A DNA stretch of 64,000 bases from Tabrizicola piscis. Its GTDB lineage: Bacteria; Pseudomonadota; Alphaproteobacteria; Rhodobacterales; Rhodobacteraceae. The stretch lies in assembly GCF_003940805.1 (NCBI RefSeq), contig NZ_CP034328.1, positions 1,532,001 through 1,596,000 on the forward strand, given 5' to 3'. This document shows, one piece after another, positions 55,353 to 63,117 of this stretch. The position numbers and the translations under genes were made by a program. Each line of letters opens with the position of its first letter. The stretch's first letter is position 1. The notes beneath the pieces are model-generated. The model searched no databases and was not told the DNA's origin. It saw nothing but the letters and a program-made list of their open reading frames with translations.

Positions 55353-55772
55353 ATGTCCGACACCTCCCCCATGTCCCCGCAAGACGCCCTTGTCGCGGTG
55401 ATGATCGCCTCCTCCGCCTCTGACCAGGACGTGCGCACGGCCGAGCTTGTGGCCATCACCCGCATGGTCAACCACATGCCGATCTTCGCCACCTACGACC
55501 CCGACCGCATCCGCCGCGTCAGCCGCACCGTGTTTGACCTGTTCGAAGAGGAAGACGGCCTCGACGCCCTCTTCGGCCTGATCCGCGAGGCCCTGCCCGA
55601 GCGTCTGTTCGAGACCGCCTACGCGCTGGCCTGCGACGTCGTCACCGCCGACGGCCGCCACTCACAGGTGGAACTTCGCATGCTGGAAGAGGTCCGGGAG
55701 GAGCTGAAGATCGACCGCCTGCACGCCGCCGCCATCGAATGGGGCGCGCGGGTGCGGCATATGGGGGTGTAA
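55353..55772 (+). CDS. TerB-like (tellurite resistance type) protein
   Basis: 139 residues, all-alpha, with the TerB pattern of paired acidic segments: [25 protein letters not shown] and [22 protein letters not shown], each resembling a metal-binding helix pair. Members sit in tellurite and stress gene sets and at membranes; here there are no other ter genes. It is divergent from lysK. Confidence 0.85.
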   Translation: MSDTSPMSPQDALVAVMIASSASDQDVRTAELVAITRMVNHMPIFATYDPDRIRRVSRTVFDLFEEEDGLDALFGLIREALPERLFETAYALACDVVTADGRHSQVELRMLEEVREELKIDRLHAAAIEWGARVRHMGV

Positions 55773-55784
55773 CCCGCCCCCAGA

Positions 55785-56165
55785 AACCCCGCCCCGGACT
55801 TGATCCGGGGCCTCTCCAACCCCGAAGAATACCGCATCCCCCCGTAGGTCGGGCTTCAGCCCGACTCCCCCGCCCCAACGTCGGTCCATGCCCCGACACC
55901 CCGGGGCATACGTTCCTACGCCCCCAAACCCCGCCCCGGACGTGATCCGGGGCCTCCCACAACCCCGAACAATGCCGCATCCCGCCCCGTAGGTCGGGCT
56001 TCAGCCCGACTCCCTCGCCCCGAGGTCGGTCCATGCCCCAACACCCCAGGGGCATACGTTCCTGCGCTCCCAAACCCCGCCCCGGACTTGATCCGGGGCC
56101 TCGCTCCACCCGAACCGTCGCCCCAAAACTGAAATCCCGTAGGTCGGGGCCTGCCCCGACTCTCC
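55785..56165. repeat. Tandem block of composite REP units
   Basis: About two and a half copies of a unit of 142-146 bases. Each unit has: a CCCCGGACTTGATCCGGGG palindrome (starting near 55792, 55934 and 56080; CGTGAT in the second), a 22-base GTAGGTCGGGCTTC palindrome (55844-55865, 55989-56010, and a GGGGCC variant at 56139-56160), and a CATGCCCC...GGGGCATACG palindrome. The unit copies differ at scattered bases, so this is not a fresh duplication. There are no constant-length unique spacers as in CRISPR. It fills the region between a TerB-like gene and the toxin-antitoxin pair. Confidence 0.85.
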
Positions 56166-56198
56166 GCTCAAACCCGCACCCACAGCCCGATCAGTCCC

Positions 56199-56453
56199 TC
56201 ACCCCTTCACCTCCCGCTCCAACACTTCCCGGATCAACCGTTGGTACGGAATCCCCTGTTGGGCGGCGCGGGTCTTCAGGGCTTTCATCAGCGCCTCGGG
56301 CAGGCGCATGTTGATGCGGGCGGACTTGGGGGCGGACTCCCATGTCAGGGGTTTGAACTGCGACACATCAAGGTCGGAAAGATCCCGCTCAAGGAAGGTC
56401 TCAGCCTCCTCGTCAGTGCTCATCACCGGGACGGTCTTGGGTCTGGATGCCAT
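56199..56453 (-). CDS. BrnA-type antitoxin
   Basis: 84 residues. N-terminal TDEEAETFLE...DLSDLDVSQFKPLTWE segment contacts the toxin in BrnA; the C-terminal ARINMRLPEALMKALKTRAA is a ribbon-helix-helix of the CopG kind with GIPYQRLIREVLE. I chose the longer start (MASRPKTVP), which gives the usual BrnA N-terminus and overlaps the toxin gene by 41 bases; a shorter start at 56423 is possible. It probably represses the shared promoter upstream of the toxin gene. Confidence 0.82.
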   Translation of the reverse strand: MASRPKTVPVMSTDEEAETFLERDLSDLDVSQFKPLTWESAPKSARINMRLPEALMKALKTRAAQQGIPYQRLIREVLEREVKG

Positions 56454-56718
56454 GGCGTCGGGCCTCTTGTCGGTGCATGTAGCGGGCGCTGATGGGGCGA
56501 AGGCGACCGTCCCGCCAGCAAAAGGCTATGAAGACCGGGCGGCCCACCGCTGTTCTGGATAGCGCGATAAAGCGCTGTTCGGTCAGCGAATGGGATGGAT
56601 CGGCTGCGTAGCGCGCCCCGTTCGACAGGGCATATTCTATCTCGGCTTGCGTCAGGCCATGTTTGGCGCATTTGGCAGTGTTGCCGGTATCCCAGTCAAA
56701 CTCAAACTCAGCTTTCAT
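56413..56718 (-). CDS. BrnT-type RNase toxin
   Basis: 101 residues. FEFDWDTGNTAKCAKHGLT is the BrnT start (DxxKxxxNxxKHGxx pattern), and RDGRLRPISARYMHRQE holds the catalytic Arg/His-type C-terminal residues (family: ISARxA/M...E). BrnT is a ribonuclease that halts translation and is neutralised by BrnA. The tail beyond Glu (about 20 residues) is longer than usual. The toxin gene is first, as is normal for this family. Confidence 0.82.
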   Translation of the reverse strand: MKAEFEFDWDTGNTAKCAKHGLTQAEIEYALSNGARYAADPSHSLTEQRFIALSRTAVGRPVFIAFCWRDGRLRPISARYMHRQEARRHGIQTQDRPGDEH

Positions 56719-56886
56719 TCAACGTATGTACGTTTGTATGTACGGTCAAGGGTAAGGTTACGCGTCCCCCTCCTTTATGGGCAAGCTTGGCTAACGATAG
56801 GTTAACTTGGGAAACCTTTGGGTATACACCTTAACAAACCCTTACCTCCCACACCCCACCCCAACAAAATCAACCCCTTACCCAAC

Positions 56887-56903
56887 TGTCCCTGCCCGGG
56901 ACA
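56887..56903. promoter_or_regulatory. Palindrome TGTCCCTGCCCGGGACA (copy 3 of 3)
   Basis: Contains the same 15-base core as 1777-1791 and 14889-14903. It lies 25 bases past the dacB stop codon, and 40-90 bases after GTTAAC (56801) and CTTAACAAACC (56830). The copy at 14889 also has GTTAACAAA nearby. Terminator-like or protein-binding role unresolved. Confidence 0.55.
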
Positions 56904-56927
56904 CTGGGGCGGAGTTCCTTGCGGCCC

Positions 56928-58409
56928 TCACCCAAAGGCCCCCGCCCAGCGGTTCACCAACTGCCCCTGCAGCCGCCGCGCCCGTTTTGTCCAGGCCCGC
57001 GCGCCCTCTGGCTCCTCCCGGAGCGCGACCGGCACCGCGTCCCGCCGCTCCGGGTCGCCGGTGAAGATCGCGAAGACAAGGTCTCGTCCCGAAGGCGGCG
57101 CCACATACCCCGCCAGCCCGGACACGAAGTTCAGCGTCCCGGACTTGGCCAGCACCTTGACCGGATGCCCCTCGATCACCGCGCCCGCGTCGTCCTTCAT
57201 CCCGACGCTGCGCAGGATCGGTTTCAGCCCGCGCTTGCCGGCTTCGGCCGCCAGCAGGATCTTCACCATCCCGGCCGCCGTGATCCGCGACGCCCCGCCC
57301 AGCCCCGAATGATCCCGCAGATCGGCCGCTACGCCAAAGGCATTGCGCACCCAGTCCGACATCCCCCGGGCCGAGGCTTCCAGCTCCGTCGCACCCGAAG
57401 CCGTCAGCCCCACACATTCCGCCGTCAGGTTCGTTGAAAACCGCAGCATGTCGCGCAGGACGTCCGGCAGCGGCTCGCTCTCCACGCGGCCAAGTTCGGA
57501 GGCCGCGGGCAAGGCGCCGGTCCGGGTCGGCGGGTCAAGCCGGATGCCTTGCGCCCGCGCCAGCGTGCGGAACACCTCGGCCACATAGGCCCCGGGGTCG
57601 CGCACCGGCAACCAGCGGCTACCGCCCTTGCCCAAGGCGCCCGAGGCGACCGTCCACTCCTCCACCTCGCCCGCGTCATAGGTGAACAGCGGCGCCTCCC
57701 GCGATGCGATGGCCACGCGGACCATGCCCACCTCAGGCACGAAGCGTTCGCCCCGGGCATCGACGGCCACCTGCCAGTCGCCGCCCGAACGCTTCCATTC
57801 GAAATGCACCCGGTTGAAGTTGAGGTTCAGCCCAGAGATCGCGGCATTGTAGCCGACGTGATCGGGCTGATCGGCCGATATCCCGCGCAGTCTGGGCAAG
57901 GCCCCGTCCCAATAGAGGAAACGCCCCGTGGCCCCCCTGACGCCAGACTTGGCCAGCCGCGCGACAAGGTCACCCAGCTGATCGGTCTGCAAGGTCGGGT
58001 CGCCGCCACCAGCAAGGATCAGGTCGCCCTGCACCATCCCCGCCTCAACCGGCCCGGTTGCCAGAACCCGCGTTGTGAAGCGGTATGCGGGGCCCAATCT
58101 GTCCAGCGCGTAAAGCGCCGTGACGGCCTTTGCCACGCTGGCGGGAGGGAGGGCAAGGTCAGGGTCCCGTGACGCCAGAACTTCGCCGGTCTTGGCATCC
58201 GCCACCACAAAGCTGACCTCACCGCCCAGCTTCGCCGCCGCGATGAGGGCCGCGTATTCTCCAGCCGAGGCCCCTGCAGCGGCGGCAGGTTTGGCGGCAC
58301 CGGAAGCCGGGCGTGGTACCGGGCGGGGGGAGCTGTCCATCACCTCGGCCAGCGCCGGGTATGCCGCCCCTGCCAGCAAACCGCCCAGAACCATCCGCCG
58401 TGTGATCAA
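56928..58409 (-). CDS. dacB: D-alanyl-D-alanine carboxypeptidase/endopeptidase (PBP4 type)
   Basis: 493 residues of peptidase family S13. The N-terminus MITRRMVLGGLLAGAAYPALA has the twin-Arg and short hydrophobic core of a Tat signal, unusual since most PBP4 proteins use Sec. Active-site SxxK is PPASVAKAVTALYAL, SxN is FSTNLTAECVG, and KSG is LAKSGTLNFVSG. It trims peptide stems and cuts cross-links in the periplasm. The neighbour nadD is on the same strand 109 bases upstream. Confidence 0.93.
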   Translation of the reverse strand: MITRRMVLGGLLAGAAYPALAEVMDSSPRPVPRPASGAAKPAAAAGASAGEYAALIAAAKLGGEVSFVVADAKTGEVLASRDPDLALPPASVAKAVTALYALDRLGPAYRFTTRVLATGPVEAGMVQGDLILAGGGDPTLQTDQLGDLVARLAKSGVRGATGRFLYWDGALPRLRGISADQPDHVGYNAAISGLNLNFNRVHFEWKRSGGDWQVAVDARGERFVPEVGMVRVAIASREAPLFTYDAGEVEEWTVASGALGKGGSRWLPVRDPGAYVAEVFRTLARAQGIRLDPPTRTGALPAASELGRVESEPLPDVLRDMLRFSTNLTAECVGLTASGATELEASARGMSDWVRNAFGVAADLRDHSGLGGASRITAAGMVKILLAAEAGKRGLKPILRSVGMKDDAGAVIEGHPVKVLAKSGTLNFVSGLAGYVAPPSGRDLVFAIFTGDPERRDAVPVALREEPEGARAWTKRARRLQGQLVNRWAGAFG

Positions 58410-58518
58410 GCCCGCAACTCCCCCGTTTGCCTGTTGATAGCTGATCGTTGCGGTTCCGTCAGCCGCGCTTTCCGGCCCGCCCGATCACAAATCGCTGTCG
58501 CAGAGGACCAAGAGTGGA

Positions 58519-59124
58519 TCACCCCTGCCCCGAGCGCCAGCCCCCCCTGGCCCGGATCGCAGTGGAGGAGGCATCGTTCATCGGCAGGTTCACAAAGGCC
58601 CAGACCGGCGGCTTGTGGCCGCGCAATGTCTCGCCCCGCGCCACCTGATGCACGCGGAACGCCCGCGCCGCGACGGACATCCGCGCGGCCACGCCTGATC
58701 CTGGACGGGCCAGCACCCCCACCGCGACCGACCGCAGAATATCGCGCCAGCGGTCCCAGCGGTGGAACTGCACGAGATTGTCGGCCCCCATCAGCCAGAC
58801 GAAGGTGACCCCCGGATAAAGCCTGCGCAGCCGGTCAACCGTATCCGCCGTGGCGCGAGTGCCAAGGACCGCCTCAAGTGCCGTGACCTTCACCCGCGGA
58901 TGCCGCATCACAGACCGCGCCCGCGCCATCCGGTCCGCCATGGGGGCAGGCTGCCGCGCCTTCAGCGGATTTCCGGGCGACACCAGCCACCAGACCTGAT
59001 CCAGCCCCATCCGCTTCATCGCCTCACGCGTGATATGGGCATGCCCCTCATGCGCCGGATCGAACGACCCGCCGAGAAGACCGATGACCATGCCCCTGGC
59101 CGCGATGGGAAAACCGCATTTCAT
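58519..59124 (-). CDS. nadD: Nicotinate-nucleotide adenylyltransferase
   Basis: 201 residues. [17 protein letters not shown] is the nucleotidyltransferase HxGH motif and the C-terminal SSTAIR the ISSTxIR motif; together they define NadD, which makes deamido-NAD. I kept the longer start ([11 protein letters not shown]) because this N-terminal extension occurs in Rhodobacteraceae orthologues; the shorter MVIGLLGG is an alternative. Confidence 0.94.
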   Translation of the reverse strand: MKCGFPIAARGMVIGLLGGSFDPAHEGHAHITREAMKRMGLDQVWWLVSPGNPLKARQPAPMADRMARARSVMRHPRVKVTALEAVLGTRATADTVDRLRRLYPGVTFVWLMGADNLVQFHRWDRWRDILRSVAVGVLARPGSGVAARMSVAARAFRVHQVARGETLRGHKPPVWAFVNLPMNDASSTAIRARGGWRSGQG

Positions 59125-59256
59125 TCCGCTTGGTTACGCCATAGCTGCCGGCCAGCGAAAGGAAAAATATGTGCACAGCAAGGGCACATGGTCCTTAGCT
59201 GAGGGCCATTCGGGGCCCTAATCCTTAAATTCGACCTTTGGCAGCTTGCGGTGAAA

Positions 59257-59820
59257 TCAAGCACATTTCAAATCATCGCGCAGCAACGCGGACCACGCCT
59301 GCTGCGGATCAAAGCCCTCGATCAGGCCGTCGCCCGCTGGCTTCAGAAACGCGCCCATGCCGTGCTGGACCATCCATGAGGGGTCATGCTGCGGTACAGC
59401 CGAGGTCATCGCCGACTGACAAAAGACCGCACGTTGCGCCGCAGCCGGATCGACAAACCGGTCAAGCGCCGCGCCAAGGCTGGTCCGGTCAGCCTCGGTC
59501 AGGCTGTCGGCCAGTTGCATCGACAGGACATCACCGGCCTGATGCGCGCTGGCGTCGGCCACGCGCTTGGTGTCGAAGGCCGCGCGCAAGAGCATCAGGG
59601 TGTAAAGTTCTGCCGCCGCATCCCAGTTGGCCGCGCGGCCACAGGCCAGTACGCCCAGCGCCAGATCGGGCGGCGACAGGCGCGCGTCGGCCCCGGACAT
59701 CGTCACGCAGCCCGGGTCAACCGACGGTGCAAGGTTCCCCGGCGTCTCAAGGTTCGTTACTTGGGCGGCGGCGGCGCCTGCTGCCATCACCGTCAAGGCC
59801 AAAGCCAATTCCAACCGCAT
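59257..59820 (-). CDS. Secreted hypothetical protein of 187 residues
   Basis: Signal peptide MRLELALALTVMAAGAAAAQ ends at AAA-Q, followed by an alpha-helical mature part with four Cys (GCVTMSG, LACGRAAN, VFCQS, LKCA) that can form disulfides. AGGAG lies 7 bases before the ATG. The frame continues upstream as an antisense shadow of ettA, so this ATG is the real start. No family recognised. It is divergent from ettA. Confidence 0.7.
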   Translation of the reverse strand: MRLELALALTVMAAGAAAAQVTNLETPGNLAPSVDPGCVTMSGADARLSPPDLALGVLACGRAANWDAAAELYTLMLLRAAFDTKRVADASAHQAGDVLSMQLADSLTEADRTSLGAALDRFVDPAAAQRAVFCQSAMTSAVPQHDPSWMVQHGMGAFLKPAGDGLIEGFDPQQAWSALLRDDLKCA

Positions 59821-59955
59821 CCTGCATCTCCTGTTCAGGTTCTGCAAAGGCGGCCTTTTGACGATGCGTGCCAAGTCAGGAACACCCAACCCTGCCCGTT
59901 GCAGCCAAGGCCCATCGCCGCTACATACGCGCCAACCCTTCGATGGAGCACTCAC

Positions 59956-61611
59956 ATGGCCAGCTATCAATACGTCTACCACATGGAAGGCGTCTCCAAG
60001 ACCTATCCCGGCGGCAAGAAGTGCTTTGAGAACATCCACCTCAACTTCCTGCCCGGCGTGAAGATCGGGGTTGTCGGCGTGAACGGTGCGGGGAAATCGA
60101 CCCTGCTGAAGATCATGGCCGGCATGGACACCGATTTCAAAGGTGAGGCCTGGGCCGCCAAGGGCGCCAAGGTTGGCTATCTTGCGCAGGAGCCGCACCT
60201 TGACCCGACACTGACCGCCAAGGAAAACGTCATGCTGGGCGTGGCCGAGCAGACGAAGATCCTGGAACGCTACAACGAACTCGCCATGAACTATTCGGAC
60301 GAGACGGCGGACGAGATGGCTGCCCTGCAGGACCAGATCGATGCCCAGAACCTGTGGGAGCTTGAGGCCAGCGTCGGCGTGGCGATGGACGCGCTGCGCT
60401 GCCCGCCCGACGATGCCGACGTGACCACGCTTTCGGGCGGGGAGCGCCGCCGTGTGGCGCTGTGCCGGTTGCTCTTGGAAAAGCCGGACATGCTGCTTCT
60501 GGACGAACCGACCAACCACCTTGACGCCGAATCCATCGCTTGGCTGCAAAAGCACCTGATCGCCTACAAGGGCACGATCCTGATCGTCACCCACGACCGC
60601 TATTTCCTGGATGACATCACCAGCTGGATCCTTGAACTCGACCGTGGCCGCGGCATCCCCTATGAGGGCAACTATTCGGCCTGGCTGGACCAAAAGGCCA
60701 AGCGGATGGCGCAGGAATCGCGCGAAGACAAATCCAAGCAGAAGGCGCTGGAAAAGGAACTGGAGTGGATCCGCTCGGGGGCCAAGGCCCGGCAGTCCAA
60801 GGGCAAGGCGCGTCTGTCGCGCTACAACGAGATGGCCAGCCAGACCGTCACCGAACGCGCCACGCAGGCGCAGATCATCATCCCGAACGGCGAACGCCTT
60901 GGCAACAAGGTGATCGAGGTCGAGGGTCTGAAGAAGCACATGGGCGACAAGCTTCTGATCGAGGATCTGTCCTTCACCGTCCCGCCCGGCGCCATCGTCG
61001 GTGTCATCGGGCCGAACGGGGCCGGCAAGTCCACCCTGTTCCGCATGATCATTGGCGACGAGAAGCCGGACGAGGGCACGATCAAGCTTGGCGACACCGT
61101 GAAGCTGGCCTTCGTCGACCAGTCGCGTGACGCTTTGGACCCCAACAAGAACGTGTGGGAGGAAATCTCGGGCGGGGCCGAGGTCATCCATCTGGGCGAC
61201 ATGCAGATGAACAGCCGCGTCTATACGGGCGCGTTCAACTTCAAGGGCACCGACCAGCAGAAGAAGGTCGGGCTTCTGTCGGGCGGGGAGCGGAACCGCG
61301 TCCACATGGCCAAGCTTCTGAAGTCAGGCGGAAACGTGTTGCTGCTGGACGAGCCGACCAACGATCTGGACGTGGAAACGCTGCAGGCGCTGGAGGCGGC
61401 CATCGAAGACTTCGCCGGCTGCGCGATCATCATCAGCCACGACCGCTTCTTCCTTGACCGGCTTTGCACCCACATCCTCGCCTTCGAGGGCGACGCGCAT
61501 GTGGAATGGTTTGAAGGCAACTTCCATGCCTATGAGGAAGACAAGGTCCGCCGTCTGGGCCCCGATGCGCTGGAGCCGAAGCGGGTGAAGTACAAACGCT
61601 TCGCGCGGTAA
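59956..61611 (+). CDS. ettA: ABC-F ATPase, energy-dependent translational throttle EttA
   Basis: 551 residues, two ATP-binding cassettes without membrane domains. Walker A motifs GVNGAGKSTLLK and GPNGAGKSTLFR, signature LSGGERRRVALCR and LSGGERNRVHMAK, and Walker B LLLDEPTNHLD and LLLDEPTNDLD. The EttA type is supported by length (E. coli EttA is about 555) and by the arm insert in the first cassette. It binds the ribosomal E site and gates the first elongation steps according to ADP/ATP. Start ATG of MASYQYVY. Confidence 0.94.
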   Translation: MASYQYVYHMEGVSKTYPGGKKCFENIHLNFLPGVKIGVVGVNGAGKSTLLKIMAGMDTDFKGEAWAAKGAKVGYLAQEPHLDPTLTAKENVMLGVAEQTKILERYNELAMNYSDETADEMAALQDQIDAQNLWELEASVGVAMDALRCPPDDADVTTLSGGERRRVALCRLLLEKPDMLLLDEPTNHLDAESIAWLQKHLIAYKGTILIVTHDRYFLDDITSWILELDRGRGIPYEGNYSAWLDQKAKRMAQESREDKSKQKALEKELEWIRSGAKARQSKGKARLSRYNEMASQTVTERATQAQIIIPNGERLGNKVIEVEGLKKHMGDKLLIEDLSFTVPPGAIVGVIGPNGAGKSTLFRMIIGDEKPDEGTIKLGDTVKLAFVDQSRDALDPNKNVWEEISGGAEVIHLGDMQMNSRVYTGAFNFKGTDQQKKVGLLSGGERNRVHMAKLLKSGGNVLLLDEPTNDLDVETLQALEAAIEDFAGCAIIISHDRFFLDRLCTHILAFEGDAHVEWFEGNFHAYEEDKVRRLGPDALEPKRVKYKRFAR

Positions 61612-61689
61612 GGGCGGGGATGCACCGGCCTGTCGGCGGACCTGACGGCCCGCCGATGGGTGAGGGGAGCAAACGCTCGTCTTGTCTTG

Positions 61690-61720
61690 ACGCTGCGGCA
61701 GGGTCGAAAAGCCGCAGCGT
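61690..61720. terminator. Hairpin after ettA
   Basis: ACGCTGCGGC (61690-61699) pairs perfectly with GCCGCAGCGT (61711-61720) around an 11-base loop, 78 bases after the ettA stop and before the convergent glycosyltransferase gene end. It lacks a T-run. Confidence 0.5.
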
Positions 61721-61739
61721 GGATCAAGAGGTATTGCGA

Positions 61740-62651
61740 TCAAAGCAGTCTTCTAAGTCGGGTTTCGGCCAAGAACGGGCCATAGCTTTCCAGGAATTGC
61801 ACAAGCTGATCATCCCCTAGCGTTGTCCCCAGATCTGCCAGGGCCAAGCGACCGAACTCGGGATGAGACCAAAGCACGCCGAACCTGTGATAATGTATCA
61901 AGGCTTTCGGCGCAGCAGGTGGATTGCCATATGCTGGGAGATTGAAATTGAATTCATTCGGCAGCATCTTTATTTTCTGACCAAGCCGCGTCGTCGTAAT
62001 TGACAGGGTCAACTGGTCAATATTCTCACGCTTGAACGGGTGTGTGACTTCATGATCAAAACGAATTGAATCCGCAAGCCATTCGGTCCCGAATGACCGC
62101 TTTTCTGGGCCAAAGCTTTCCCGAAAGACGATCATGCCAGCGTTGAAATAGGGTGGGCACCTTACACGCTTGCCGCGCGGCAGCCTGATCCTTTCTGGCG
62201 GCAGCTCAAGGCCGAAATGGGCATAAAATGCTTTCCATCCCGCCTCATCGTTCGAGAGTGTGGAATAGTCTGAAATGACAGCGGCAATTTCCGCATCGCC
62301 CAGAAGATTGACAAAATCAATGGGCTTGATGAAGACAGTATCCGTGTCAATGAAGACCGATATATCGCAATCCCGCGGGTCGCTGGCTGCCATGATCTTG
62401 TTGCCGATCGGATATGGTTCTTTCCACGGGCTAACGTCGCCCGGCGCAGTCCCCGGAATTGCGCGCATCTCGACGTTGCAGCTGTCCAATACCTGCCTTG
62501 TGGGTGCCATTATTTCTGCACGGGCATCCTGACGATAATAGGCGATCACAGAGACCCTTTCACCCAGCATCCGACGAATGCTTGGCAAAAGAATACAGGC
62601 CTGGGCTTCAATTTTGGGTCCGTCGATAATGAAAAACACGCAAACACGCAT
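61740..62651 (-). CDS. Glycosyltransferase-like protein (GT-A fold)
   Basis: 303 residues. The DxD motif is in VFIDTDTVFIKPID (about 95-108), and PYFNAGMIVF (about 165-175) is the acceptor/metal-loop pattern of GT-A enzymes. There is a hydrophobic first strand but no membrane helix. Base composition is AT-richer than its neighbours, like many surface-polysaccharide genes that move between strains. No other polysaccharide genes are adjacent, so donor and acceptor are unknown. Confidence 0.72.
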   Translation of the reverse strand: MRVCVFFIIDGPKIEAQACILLPSIRRMLGERVSVIAYYRQDARAEIMAPTRQVLDSCNVEMRAIPGTAPGDVSPWKEPYPIGNKIMAASDPRDCDISVFIDTDTVFIKPIDFVNLLGDAEIAAVISDYSTLSNDEAGWKAFYAHFGLELPPERIRLPRGKRVRCPPYFNAGMIVFRESFGPEKRSFGTEWLADSIRFDHEVTHPFKRENIDQLTLSITTTRLGQKIKMLPNEFNFNLPAYGNPPAAPKALIHYHRFGVLWSHPEFGRLALADLGTTLGDDQLVQFLESYGPFLAETRLRRLL

Positions 62652-63117
62652 TCAAACCCTCGGAATCGATCCAGGCGCAACGGCCAAGGGGACGATAGCC
62701 GGGTCAGGCGAGGTGTTCAACCAAACGGACGGCTGCGGTGCCCCCAACCCGGCTTTCGCATGATCCCTTGTGAAAGCGTTGGATTGTCGACGGTCTTGGC
62801 GGCAGGAACGCCTCCAGCAAGGTCGCCGCGCCGGCCTCTTTCGGCTGGCGCAGCGGTCAAGGCGGCATGCGCCAGTCGGCCGATGGAATGGCCTTCCACC
62901 CAAGCACCCCTGACCCTGCCCGGAAAATAGGCAGCAACCGATCTGCCCCTGCCATAATGGCATGAAAGAGCTTGACCGCCGCGCCGCAGCGCCTAGGCTT
63001 AAGCGTACCAAATCGACAAAATCGTCTTATGGCATTCGGGCCTTGCACGCGGACCTTCTCAAGTGGTCCGCTGCAAGGCTTTTGCGTTTTGGGGACGTTT
63101 TTCGCAGGGGGCAAGGC
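62652..63117. other. Divergent intergenic region
   Basis: About 470 bases between the glycosyltransferase start and the AmiC-like gene start. The minus-strand open frame here (119 codons, Arg/Cys-rich) does not look like a protein. It should hold promoters for both flanking genes; near 63000-63040 it becomes AT-richer (CCAAATCGACAAAATCGTC), but I cannot fix promoter boxes. Confidence 0.45.

Noticed and set aside
55785..56165. Possible CRISPR array
   Set aside because: Repeats are composite palindromes with 142-146 base period and similar, not unique, material between them; no cas genes are present.
62652..63011. Minus-strand open frame of 119 codons touching the glycosyltransferase start
   Set aside because: Arg/Cys/Pro-rich composition, no ribosome binding site and no recognisable motif; it looks like a high-GC chance frame in the promoter region.
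62962..63117. Alternative ATG start of the AmiC-like gene, adding 52 residues
   Set aside because: The added residues are basic and unlike any signal peptide or the family N-terminus, and homology begins at the GTG.
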